Shown piece after piece: positions 10,816-20,322 of a DNA stretch of 64,000 nucleotides. Position numbers and translations under genes: made by a program. Below the pieces are notes generated by a model. The model had not been told where the DNA came from and ran no database searches. It saw only the letters and a program-made list of their open reading frames with translations. Each line of letters starts with the position of its first letter. The stretch's first letter is position 1. Source of the stretch: Locusta migratoria (taxonomy: Eukaryota > Arthropoda > Insecta > Orthoptera > Acrididae); NCBI GenBank assembly GCA_026315105.1, contig CM048753.1, positions 71,355,547 to 71,419,546 of the forward strand. The letters run 5' to 3'.

Positions 10816-12501
10816 AAGAACGTAGCCAAAAGGGGGGGGGGGTGTTGGGTGTTCGAACCACCCTCCCCCCTATCACAAAAAAAAAAAAAAAAACTATTCA
10901 ATCTTATGGTAAGGAGAACACACACAACCTTTCTCGATGGTGGACTTGAACCTCCGAAGGGACTAAATGAAATAAGACACGACCTAGCTACCGTGTGATG
11001 AAACTGAATGATGTTATCAGTCATACGCCGAAAAAGGGATACGCACTCTCGACAGTCAACAAGGCCATCTATAGCTTTTAATTATCGATACATCGATAAC
11101 AGCATCGGCTGTTACCCAGTCTTCCTTTCGCTATTATCCATTGTTGGCCTTGCTCCATTACTGCTATGTTAAGCACTGCAGTGGAATGCTGCCGCTGCCG
11201 TTTATTTCTTTTGTTCTCTTAAGATAAGTTTCCAATTATGAATTAGTTCACAACAAGAAAAAAAAGAGAAAAACCGACTTTCATCTGTCCACTAGCGTTA
11301 CGGTAAGTTAAAATACGTACTTACTTGGGTAGTAAAATAACATGCGATGGTCGCAGTACAGAGGATATAAAGTGCAGAATGGCAATGGGAAGAAAAGCAT
11401 TTTTGAAAAAGAGAAATTTGCTAACATCGAATATTAACTTAAGGGTAAGGAAGTCTTTTCTGAAGGCATTTGTGTGGAGTGTTGCCTTGTACGGGAGTGA
11501 AACATGGACGATAAGCAGTGCGGACAGGAAGAGAATAGAGGCTTTTGAAATGTGGTGTTACAGAAGAATGCTGAAGATTAGGTGGGTAGATCCCATAACT
11601 AATGAAGAGGTACTGAACAGAATTGGTGAGAAAAGGAATTTTTGGCATACCTTGACTAAAAGAAGGGATCGCTTGGTAGGACACATTCTTAGACATCGGG
11701 GAATCGTAAATTTAGCATTGGAGGGAAGTGTGTGGGGTAAAAATCGCAGAGGGAGACCAAGAGACACGTATAGTAAGCAGATTCAAGTGGATGTGGGTTG
11801 CCGTTCTTATAAGGAGATGAAAAAGCTTGCTCAGGATAGAGTAGGGTGGAGAGCTGCATCAAACCAGTCTCCGGACTGAAGACCATAGCAACAACATAAT
11901 AGCTTATTTATCTATTTACAGCAGTGGAGTCGTTATTTGGAGTGGCAAAATTCCATTCTATCATAAGGCAGCGCACTGAGTACGTATAATACTTTTTGAA
12001 GTTTGGTTTAAGAGCAATATTTTATCTAGAGGATGGATACGTTGCAATGTCAACAATAGTAAAAGAACAAATAATCTTGGAAGTAAAATTATAGACTTAC
12101 GCTTCCTAAATCAATATGCAAGGTATTTATGCTGATGCAAAAATTAATGCAGATTTTGCGAAACACCGAGGTACAGTCGTAGCTGACAGACAGCGAGCTT
12201 GGTGACGTGCAACCGTGTAGTTGGCAGGGTTCAAACACAAAGAAACACATCTCATTCTGGTAATGTGAGTTCGTTTGGAAGGTTCTGCTGGAGTACATTG
12301 AAACAATTTTTAAGAAATGTTTTCCTCAATTTTGTATGTAAAATGTAAGGTCTTACAAACGCAAGCTATGTGCATAAAATATGAAACATATTAGTGTAAG
12401 ATTGGTTTTAGAATAAATGGAAAACATGAGCGTTCGTAAATTTCTCTTTAAGCATTAGGACCCCCCCTCCCCCTTTTGACAAAATCCTGGCTACGTCACT
12501 G
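10816..12501. mobile_element. hAT-like non-autonomous transposon with 8-bp duplication
   Basis: Flanked by TGATACAC at 10808-10815 and 12502-12509. The ends are inverted: the left reads ACGTAGCCAAAAGGGGG and the right, inverted, CAGTGACGTAGCCAGG. Ends of the CAG..GCGTAGCCAG type with 8-bp duplications fit the hAT superfamily. Sequence like the site before insertion is present at 17957-18035. Both ends carry long G (or C) runs. The interior holds a later LINE insertion (11319-11895) and no transposase. Confidence 0.6.
11319..11895 (+). mobile_element. RTE-like LINE copy 3, 3' fragment
   Basis: Begins abruptly in the Tyr-Leu-Gly-Ser-Lys-Ile-Thr block and runs with no stop to Asn-Gln-Ser-Pro-Asp-stop at 11879, followed by the AAC-type tail. 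About 184 codons of the C-terminal domain are intact, the cleanest such stretch in the window, suggesting a fairly recent insertion. 5' truncation is the usual result of incomplete target-primed reverse transcription. It lies within the hAT-like element and is therefore younger than it. Confidence 0.85.
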
Positions 12502-12700
12502 TGATACACGTTCTGCATTGCCGCCTAATGAATAAAGTACGATCGTAAAGTGTACCAGGCCAGTGGTGTTGACACCGGAGTGGACGCACGGGCTACATTT
12601 GTAGTCCAGCGCGTGAAACGGTCGATTATTTTCAAAAATTGCCGCACAACAATACCATCGCTTCCTTTATACCCAGGTAATGAATCACACTTCCTGTTAG

Positions 12701-13936
12701 CAGGGTTGCCAGGTGTGGCGATTTTTCGCATTCTTGGCTATCTCTTTCTTATAATAGTAGCCATTCTAGCAGTCTGGCGACTGGCGATTAAATTTGGCTA
12801 TTAAAGGAATTGGTTGGCGACTTAATGGCTATTTTATTTTACTTCAAATACAACGTATGTAAAGCAATCACTCTTTAGACATTGCATCTATGGTACCGGC
12901 TAAACTTCGGTAGAATGCTGGGAAAATGTAATCAACGTACATAAGTTAGCACAAATGTTTTCAAGTATCATGTATGTGTGGGAGAGTGTCACAGAGATGT
13001 AAACAAACTCAACTTACAGACTCTTGAAGATAGACGTAAACTACCTCATGTATCCTACTTACGATTGTTCAAGTACAGCCTTTAAATGATATCTCGAAGT
13101 ATACTACGACACTGTAGGAGGCATTTAACACAACAGAAATACGTAACAAGTGCTACTGTGAAGCGAGCCCTTTGCTACGCACTTCACAGTAGTTAACAAT
13201 GGTTTACAGAGTATAAATGTCGATGGAGAACACGCGGTGATTTCCCAGCCGTTCTCATGGCTGATTTTTCAGTGTGTCATGACGCATTATTACGAATTAA
13301 AGTCCATCTCACCTCAAAGTATGAAATGCTTAGTGCATTATTATAAATTACCTCACCTCAAAATGTTGTAATTATTTTGCGTGTATTAAAGAAATGTTTG
13401 AAACATTCAATAACTCTATTTAACATGTGTAAATATTTGTTTTTAAGAAGGTGAAAGTGTTTGGTAATCGAACCTATGCATGAGAACATCCCTTGTGTAC
13501 GTTTGATATAATGATTCTTGAACAGTTTTGTTTGTAATTTTTATAGGTTATGACATTAATAAACGTGTTAGTTAAATGTAATTGAATTTTCGGAGTCTCT
13601 CTATTATATTTACATGTGACAATATTTTGACTGCCCTTATTGTCGGTTGGTGGTGTGTCTCTGAAGTATGAGTTTCCTTGGAACGTTTAGTCTGATGTCT
13701 GTGAATGTGAGAGTGCTCAGTAACCAGCTTACTCCCTGAATTTCAGGATTATTATTGTCGAGTAATATGCCATAATTACCATAGCATAATAATGTTAACA
13801 GATTAAAGGTTGCGATATTTGTCTATTTTTACTGATGAATAGATGGTTATATTTTGGCATTATATTGATGGCGATATTTTGGCTACTTTTTGTTTAAAAT
13901 TTGGCGACAGAGCAATAGAAAAACCTGGCAACTCTG
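12701..13936. mobile_element. hAT-like non-autonomous element, family 2, copy 1
   Basis: Ends CAGGGTTGCCAGGT and, inverted, CAGAGTTGCCAGGT (one mismatch), flanked by identical 8-bp duplications CCTGTTAG at 12693-12700 and 13937-13944. Eight-base duplications and CAG-type ends are hallmarks of hAT transposons. No transposase frame, so it needed an enzyme in trans. A second, longer copy with its own perfect 8-bp duplication lies at 55041-56643. Confidence 0.8.
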
Positions 13937-14056
13937 CCTGTTAGTAGCGTGCTGACTTCCGCAGCGCAAAGGTGTCTAAACAAATTAGTGTCAAAGACTA
14001 TGGGCTACTTACGTATAGCCCGCGCGATCGCTCGTGAATGAAAATTTCCGAGTGCA

Positions 14057-14293
14057 CAAGATCTGGAAAAGGCTTATGACCGTGTTCCTAGGAGGAAGCT
14101 ATTGTCAGTTCTACAAGATTATGGTATAGGAGGCAAACTTCTGCAGGCAATTAAAGGGCTTTACGTAGACTGTCAGGCAGCAGTTAGAGTAGATGGCAAA
14201 TTAAGCTCGTGGTTCAGGGTAGTTTCAGGGGTAAGACAAGGCTGTAACCTGTCACCACTGTTGTTCATACTATTCATGGATCATATTTTATAA
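14057..14293 (+). pseudogene. LINE reverse transcriptase fragment, RTE-type
   Basis: About 78 codons spanning Asp-Leu-Glu-Lys-Ala-Tyr-Asp-Arg-Val-Pro (first catalytic Asp region) to Val-Arg-Gln-Gly-Cys-Asn-Leu-Ser-Pro-Leu-Leu-Phe. A stop follows at 14291-14293 and the Phe-Ala-Asp-Asp block is absent. The sequence differs clearly from the nine RTE-like copies, so this is another family. It begins abruptly next to non-coding DNA. Confidence 0.75.
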
Positions 14294-14346
14294 CAAAACA
14301 AAGTGTGGTGTCGATATTTTTCATAAAAAGTGTAAACAATACGACG

Positions 14347-14703
14347 TTTCTGGAAATATTCATTAGATACATATTAATCCCGCCATATTGAGTAAATTGT
14401 AAAACAGCGTGACAGGCCATCGTATTGTTTACACTTTTTATCCTCCTACCATTGTGGAGTAGATAAACTCGTCATCTTTTTCATTCTCCGGCAGCCATTT
14501 CTTCATCCATCTAAAAATCATTACGCACAGATTACAAATTTACTCTAAAAACAGACATTACTTTCGTTTTGGAGATGCTGATCTTCATATCATAATCCTT
14601 GCACCTCTGATAGAGCTCTGAAATATTAGTTTGCAACTGTCACGCTGTTTTACAATTTACTCAATATGGCGGGATTAATATTTATCTAATGAATATTTCT
14701 GAA
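14347..14703. repeat. Inverted repeat with a LINE scrap in the loop
   Basis: Left arm 14347-14412 and right arm 14639-14703 are near-perfect inverted copies (about 65 bp). A smaller inverted pair (AAAGTGTAAACAATACGA) sits at about 14327 and 14421. The loop, read on the minus strand (about 14510-14636), spells Leu-Tyr-Gln-Arg-Cys-Lys-Asp-Tyr-Asp-Met-Lys-Ile-Ser, the part of an RTE-type reverse transcriptase after the active site. It may be part of the same broken element as 14057-14293, rearranged. Confidence 0.55.
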
Positions 14704-15867
14704 ACGAAAGTCGACCGCCGCCACATTCTGTTGAATATCGCAACAGGATATACCCAGAGCCATCAGTCCGAAAGGCAGACTTCAGCTTGCGCTCCAGAGC
14801 AACCAATGGAGCCTGTTATGCCGGTTCGTGGAAGAGTTGGTCGTCGTTCTTTTTGTAGCAGAGTCCGTGACAGCAGTACGTGGAAACAGTGCAGCAAATC
14901 TACAGTACACATTTGCAGCGATCATCAGCATCTTCTGCCCTAAATGCATGCCATTCGACTGAAGATGACTGTCAAACATGCTCCATTGGTTCAATTAGAT
15001 GATAGTTCAACATAGAATTATTACTTATGAAATTTAAAACATGTGAACATAAAGCTGGGACATTCATTTTTAAAGAAAATTTTGTTTCATTGTTTAGAAT
15101 ACTAAAAATTGTCAATTTTATGTAAAAGTGTGATAATAAAAAATATTTTTGTTTCCTTTTGTCCTGTTTTTCCCACAGTTGCTATATTATATTATTATAG
15201 TGTAGGTATATCTAGAAAGCCCTAGCCGAGAACAAACAAGAAATAAATGAACAGAAAAACATTAATGAAAACTCACTGCTAAATCTAGTCAAAGACATGA
15301 GACAGTAATGAAAGAGAGAAAAGAATTGGCACACACACACAAACGCAAAATTTAATAATAATAATGAGTAGAAAAAAATACACACAAGTCTCTCTCTCTC
15401 CATTTCCCACAATCCCGTCTCTGACTGTCTCTATCTCCCTGTCCACTCTCCATCTCTCTGTCTCTAACTCTGTTCTATATCTTTTCACAATCAGGAGTAA
15501 AAAAAATTAATTAATACATTAGTATCTGGTGCTGTCCTCTATGCAATCACATAGAACACACACACACACTCTGACACAAAGCAAAGATAGGACAAACACA
15601 TACTCAACAGTTGGTAACACCAACAAAAACACAACACAAACAAAAATGGCATGTGCCTAGTGGTGCTAACTATGAAGTGCTGGAACAACAAGCACAGCAA
15701 AATGCACGGAACTGAAGCAGAACAGCTGGAAGCAACCAATGAGCACCAGATGTAAAGCTATATCCATGAAATATTGTAAGTATAACATCCAGATATTAAT
15801 ACTATACCAAAATAACGCATCAGAACTGTTCATAACCTAAAAATACTAAGAAATATAAATAACAAAT
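14704..15867. other. Unassigned; simple repeats within
   Basis: No gene recognised. Contains low-complexity CA-, TCTC- and ACACAC-rich patches (15330-15600). Frames in this region are products of the simple repeats. Confidence 0.3.
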
Positions 15868-15882
15868 ATTGTAAAACATAAT
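15868..15882 (+). repeat. 15-bp target duplication, left copy
   Basis: ATTGTAAAACATAAT, repeated exactly at 17611-17625, on either side of the tRNA-repeat array. Confidence 0.8.
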
Positions 15883-15945
15883 GAAACTTTCACTCTGCAG
15901 CGGAGTGTGCGCTGATATGAAACTTCCTGGCAGATTAAAATTGTG

Positions 15946-16019
15946 TGCCGGAACCGGGACTCGAACCTGGGACCTTTGCCTTTCGCGGGCCATCGCTCTA
16001 CCGACTGAGCTACCCCGAC
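15946..16019 (-). tRNA. tRNA-like pseudogene in array, unit 1
   Basis: 74-nt cloverleaf-like segment with A box (GGTAGCTCAGTCGG) and B box (GGTTCGAGTCC). This copy differs from the others by two or three bases in the anticodon-arm region. Probably a SINE-type head, not a working tRNA. Confidence 0.4.
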
Positions 16020-16246
16020 ACGACTCACGATGCCGCCTCACAACTTTACTTCCGCCAGTACCTCGCCTCCTACTTTCCAAACTTCACAGAAGCTCTCTTG
16101 CAAACACGCAAGACTAGCACTCCTGGAAGAAAGGATATGGTGGAGACATGGCTTAGCCACAGCCTAAGGGATGTTTCCAGAATGAAACATTCACTCTGCA
16201 GCGGAGTGTGCGCTGATATGAAACTTCCTGGCAGATTAAAATTGTG

Positions 16247-16320
16247 TGCCGGAACCGGGACTCGAACCTGGGACCTTTGCCTTTCGCGGGCAAGCGCTCT
16301 ACCGACTGAGCTACCCCGAC
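16247..16320 (-). tRNA. tRNA-like pseudogene in array, unit 2
   Basis: Acceptor, D, anticodon and T stems can all be drawn with GU pairs and one T-stem mismatch. The anticodon loop reads CGCGAAA, which would give anticodon CGA, but position 33 is G instead of the universal U. This argues against a functional tRNA. Confidence 0.45.
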
Positions 16321-16547
16321 ACGACTCACGATGCCGCCTCACAACTTTACTTCCGCCAGTACCTCGCCTCCTACTTTCCAAACTTCACAGAAGCTCTCTT
16401 GCAAACACGCAAGGCTAGCACTCCTGGAAGAAAGGATATGGTGGAGACATGGCTTAGCCACAGCCTAAGGGATGTTTCCAGAATGAAACTTTCACTCTGC
16501 AGCGGAGAGTGCGCTGATATGAAACTTCCTGGCAGATTAAAATTGTG

Positions 16548-16621
16548 TGCCGGAACCGGGACTCGAACCTGGGACCTTTGCCTTTCGCGGGCAAGCGCTC
16601 TACCGACTGAGCTACCCCGAC
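16548..16621 (-). tRNA. tRNA-like pseudogene in array, unit 3
   Basis: Identical fold to unit 2, exactly 301 bp further on. Same G at position 33. Confidence 0.45.
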
Positions 16622-16848
16622 ACGACTCACGATGCCGCCTCACAACTTTACTTCCGCCAGTACCTCGCCTCCTACTTTCCAAACTTCACAGAAGCTCTCT
16701 TGCAAACACGCAAGGCTAGCACTCCTGGAAGAAAGGATATGGTGGAGACATGGCTTAGCCACAGCCTAAGGGATGTTTCCAGAATGAAACTTTCACTCTG
16801 CAGCGGAGAGTGCGCTGATATGAAACTTCCTGGCAGATTAAAATTGTG

Positions 16849-16922
16849 TGCCGGAACCGGGACTCGAACCTGGGACCTTTGCCTTTCGCGGGCAAGCGCT
16901 CTACCGACTGAGCTACCCCGAC
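16849..16922 (-). tRNA. tRNA-like pseudogene in array, unit 4
   Basis: Identical fold to units 2 and 3, again 301 bp further on. Confidence 0.45.
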
Positions 16923-17208
16923 ACGACTCACGATGCCGCCTCACAACTTTACTTCCGCCAGTACCTCGCCTCCTACTTTCCAAACTTCACAGAAGCTCTC
17001 TTGCAAACACGCAAGGCTAGCACTCCTGGAAGAAAGGATATGGTGGAGACATGGCTTAGCCACAGCCTAAGGGATGTTTCCAGAATGAAACTTTCACTCT
17101 GCAGCGGAGAGTGCGCTGATATGAAACTTCCTGGCAGATTAAAATTGTGTGCCGGAACCGGGCGAGGTACTGGCGGAAGTAAAGTTGTGAGGCGGCATCG
17201 TGAGTCGT

Positions 17209-17282
17209 GTCGGGGTAGCTCAGTCGGTAGAGCGCTTGCCCGCGAAAGGCAAAGGTCCCAGGTTCGAGTCCCGGTTCCGGCA
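17209..17282 (+). tRNA. tRNA-like pseudogene, first inverted unit
   Basis: Plus-strand copy after the inversion point. Box A and box B are intact, so RNA polymerase III transcription is possible. Convergent with units 1-4. Confidence 0.45.
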
Positions 17283-17509
17283 CACAATTTTAATCTGCCA
17301 GGAAGTTTCATATCAGCGCACTCTCCGCTGCAGAGTGAAAGTTTCATTCTGGAAACATCCCTTAGGCTGTGGCTAAGCCATGTCTCCACCATATCCTTTC
17401 TTCCAGGAGTGCTAGCCTTGCGTGTTTGCAAGAGAGCTTCTGTGAAGTTTGGAAAGTAGGAGGCGAGGTACTGGCGGAAGTAAAGTTGTGAGGCGGCATC
17501 GTGAGTCGT

Positions 17510-17583
17510 GTCGGGGTAGCTCAGTCGGTAGAGCGCTTGCCCGCGAAAGGCAAAGGTCCCAGGTTCGAGTCCCGGTTCCGGCA
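17510..17583 (+). tRNA. tRNA-like pseudogene, second inverted unit
   Basis: Same 74-nt segment, 301 bp after the previous one. The unit is cut off shortly after it, at the right duplication. Confidence 0.45.
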
Positions 17584-17641
17584 CACAATTTTAATCTGCC
17601 AGGAAGTTTAATTGTAAAACATAATCATGTATATATTACAG

Positions 17642-17684
17642 GCCACTGATGATGCCTTCCAAATAAAGGCGAAATGCATATGGC
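17642..17684 (+). ncRNA. Hammerhead-ribozyme-like motif (Penelope type)
   Basis: Stem I GCCA (17642-17645), core CTGATGAT, stem II GCCTT/AAGGC, GAA, palindromic stem III ATGCAT, cleavage-site A at 17680, and stem I partner TGGC (17681-17684). Same geometry as the motif at 8061-8102 but with different stem sequences. The short palindromic stem III fits the dimer-forming hammerheads described in Penelope-like elements. Activity is inferred. Confidence 0.6.
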
Positions 17685-17823
17685 AATAAAATATTTTATT
17701 AAATCGGTTGCATAGACAGATAACCGAAATACCTACACTATAATAATACAATAAAAAAGATGTTTAGTGATTACAACATTGTTTTAGTTAAATTACTTCC
17801 AAGTTTACAAGTAACCAAATTTG

Positions 17824-18035
17824 TAGTTGGGATACGTATGTATAGCCCGCGCGTGTGCTCCTGAAATCTTTATGGGCACGTCCTCTCCAGTGTTCTGCTC
17901 AAGGTACCGGATAAATGACTACCACTATGAAAGAGTCCGCAGTCATTGATACTTGGAAAAACGTAATGTGATACACGTTCTGCATTGCCACCTAATGAAC
18001 AAAGAACGATCGTAAATAGTACCAGGCCAGTGGTG
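17824..18035 (+). repeat. Second copy of the sequence flanking the 10.8-kb hAT element
   Basis: Matches in pieces the DNA at 13985-14035 (TATAGCCCGCGCG), 9498-9515, 10790-10815 and 12502-12570. The junction ACGTAATGTGATACACGTTC (about 17961-17980) is uninterrupted here, so it represents the hAT site without the insertion. Confidence 0.55.
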
Positions 18036-18591
18036 ATATGGGATGTATAGAAGTAGAGTTCAGATTTTTTTTTTCTTTCTTTCTTTTCTTTTTCGATGTA
18101 TACATTTATTGGTGCGTTTCTTCTGAATACATTTATCATACACATTTAAAGTTTACATTGGCCAAAACACATTAGTGTCCATAAATGTCCTTGATACGGA
18201 CCAGCTGCCTTTAGGTAAATAGCTGGTCGTAATTAGACCAAGTATGGTTTGTGTTGTCTTTTACATTTTAATAGCGTTAACTTTAAATAAATAATGATAG
18301 TAACAATTAGATAAGTTAATGGTGAAGTTGACGGTGTTACATATTTAGTTATTTATACAATTTTAAATTTAATTCGAGTACTATATATGAATAATGGATA
18401 TAACAAGTTATAAGGAAAAGGAATGGCAACTGAAAAATCATTATTATTAATAAGGATAAATAAAAGAAGATAGGAAAGGGTAGGTAACTGAAAGGCAGAG
18501 TTCTAGAAAGCAGAACATAGCGTAAGTTTGAAATTATTGCGAGTTATTCCAATCATTTAATTGTCTTGTTCAGTTCTTAAGGCAGTGTGAA
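18036..18591. other. Unassigned AT-rich sequence
   Basis: Includes a pyrimidine-rich low-complexity patch (18066-18093). No gene recognised. Confidence 0.3.
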
Positions 18592-18701
18592 ATGGCTGCG
18601 TGGTATAAGGTGTCATGCTACGGAATAGGTGGCTGTTACGCCAGAAGATCGAGTCCTCCCTCGGGGCCACGGCGGTCCCTCCGGCATAGGTGTTGTGCCG
18701 G

Positions 18702-18704
<3 letters not shown>
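18592..18704 (+). mobile_element. tRNA-derived SINE head, third type
   Basis: A tRNA-like head with a B-box-like GATCGAGTCCTCCCTCGG near 18647-18664, followed by a GGCATAGGTGTTGTG tail of the type seen in the other SINEs here, then an AT microsatellite. Degenerate. Confidence 0.4.

Positions 18705-18763
<59 letters not shown>
18705..18763. repeat. (TA)n microsatellite
   Basis: About 59 bp of pure TA repeat. It produces an artefactual Ile-Tyr reading frame. Confidence 0.95.
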
Positions 18764-18766
<3 letters not shown>

Positions 18767-19485
18767 ACTACAAGAGATATTCAAAAAAGACTTTTATGGT
18801 CATGAACGTTCGTCAGGGCCGTATGGGAAGTAACTACGATGAGAGAGTGTACAACGTAAAGAAATATTATATTCAACACAAACTTATGTTTTTTAACAGA
18901 TGCTTTGTATTATTTCTTTAACCATTAATATAATCAAAAATCACAAAAAGAATGTCGTTGGTTGCATCGCAATCCGTCAATTACCTACGGAGAAATTGCG
19001 AAGCGAAATTGAAGTTTTAAATACATGAAGCGCGCTGCTAGCGCGTGTTCGAGACACAACCATGAAGCTATTCCCGCTGTTTGGAAAATCCAGATACACT
19101 TAAAATAATGTTACCATTTGTCGCCAGACTACAAAAATGAATTCAGATCCCAGATTGGGGCAGTAGCACCGTAATATGTCAACAAACTGCTAGGCAAGAA
19201 GATAAAGAAAGAGATTTCGACTATTTGCTATGAACTACTGCAATCCAAAACGTAAAGTCCTGGAATTTTTTTATATTTTTATGCTACGTAAAGCTCAGAA
19301 CTCAAATAACTTTCTACCAAATCCATTCGAGCAACTCTAACAAATTCACGAGAAAATCGACTTGAGGTATTGCTAGTACATGTAAGTACCAAAAATTAAA
19401 AGAGATAAGAGATTTGTCGGATTAACTGAAGGCCAGTGTAATTGTATGTGTAAAAGAAGTCGTGGTTTAAATAAATTATATAAAA
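18764..19485. other. Unassigned AT-rich sequence
   Basis: No gene or recognised element. Confidence 0.25.
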
Positions 19486-19552
19486 AAGGTGGTTGCGTTT
19501 CGGGTTCACAACCATATCGTTGGTGGTTCGAATCTCGCCGAGACCTTTATTT
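19486..19552 (+). other. tRNA-like segment
   Basis: Contains a B-box-like GGTGGTTCGAATCTCGCC (19522-19539) and an upstream part that could form D and anticodon arms. Too degenerate to name an anticodon. Probably a SINE head. Confidence 0.3.
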
Positions 19553-19864
19553 GAATTATTTATTTCCTTGTGGTCAAATAGTTGCACAATTTTAATATGT
19601 AATGGTAATTTTTAGTAAAAACGCACCTGTTAATGTTTATTCGTAATTTTCTAATTTTATAAAAGGTTGTTAATAATGATAGTTTCAGTAAAAAACATAG
19701 CAAGTTACATTTTTTACGATATTGGCATCACTATTAGCGGAAGACAGTTGCCCTTGATTGTTGAGTTTGTGAAGAGCTAAGACGCTGTTTTTCTAAAGCC
19801 ATCTCCATAATAAAGTAAAATAAAAATATATCCGAAAATGTTCAAATGTTTGTAAATCTACCGT

Positions 19865-20012
19865 ACCCAACTCCGTGGCTTACAGACTACATAAACTAAG
19901 GTAACTTGACATAAGGACAACACATACACCCATGCCCGAGGAGGGGACTCGAACCTCCGACGGCGAACGCAGCACGGCGCTCCAGTCCGCTCAGCTAATC
20001 CGCCTCGTCTAA
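19865..20012 (-). mobile_element. tRNA-derived SINE, second subfamily
   Basis: On the minus strand, a class-II-like tRNA head (box A AGCTGAGCGGACTGG, box B GGAGGTTCGAGTCCCC) then GGGCATGGGTGTATGTG and a tail containing a TTAGTTTATG-type stretch. Related in layout to the main SINE family of this window but different in sequence. Confidence 0.55.
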
Positions 20013-20016
20013 TATC

Positions 20017-20082
20017 CCGATTCAGCAAGATTCGAACCACCGACTCTATGATTGTCAGCCCAGAACGCTACCAACATATTTT
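20017..20082 (-). other. tRNA-like segment
   Basis: Minus strand carries GTTGGTAGCGTTCTGGGCTG and then GGTGGTTCGAATCTTGC, arranged as boxes A and B of a tRNA gene. It directly adjoins the SINE at 19865-20012. Confidence 0.4.
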
Positions 20083-20194
20083 TCTTTTTCTTTCTAAAAC
20101 GACAACAAAAAACTATTTCACTGTAAATACAATCCCTGAGACGGATTTTCATCTCGAATATATCGAAGATATTAACAATAACTCTGATGCATTG

Positions 20195-20268
20195 AATTAA
20201 AATTTGTGATGCGACCGGGAATCGAACACGGACCCCCATGCATACTAGGCAGACGTCTTACCACTTTT
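20195..20268 (-). other. tRNA-like segment
   Basis: Minus strand: GTGGTAAGACGTCTGCC with B box GTGTTCGATTCCCGGTCGC. Part of the box-A end (AGGCAGACGTCTTACCAC with the following T-run) is directly repeated about 33 bp downstream. Confidence 0.4.
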
Positions 20269-20322
20269 TTTCTTGTTTTAGGCAGACGTCTTACCACTTT
20301 TTTTTCTTTTTTTACCATATCA

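Larger units (their letters stand above)
15883..17610. repeat. Palindromic tandem array of 301-bp tRNA-bearing units
   Basis: Four full units in one orientation start at about 15882, 16182, 16483 and 16784 (period 301 bp), with a fifth broken off at about 17162. There the sequence switches to the inverted orientation for one full and one partial unit. Unit copies are almost identical, so the array is young or homogenised. Each unit carries a tRNA-like segment. Exact 15-bp direct repeats flank the whole block. The unit is a known type of dispersed insect repeat; the tandem-plus-palindrome arrangement is what stands out. Confidence 0.85.

Noticed and set aside
15883..17610. Possible CRISPR-like or satellite array
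   Set aside because: Units are 301 bp, adjoin without unique spacers, invert midway, and sit between a target duplication in an animal genome. This is a retroposon concatemer, not CRISPR.
15945..17649. Open frames of 103-203 codons on both strands, repeated every 301 bp
   Set aside because: They run through the tRNA-like repeat on both strands alike and simply follow the repeat unit; no protein domain, and the tRNA fold explains the conservation.
18592..18921. 109-codon frame with a long Ile-Tyr run
   Set aside because: Translation of the TA microsatellite. The same holds for both frames at 41481-41720.
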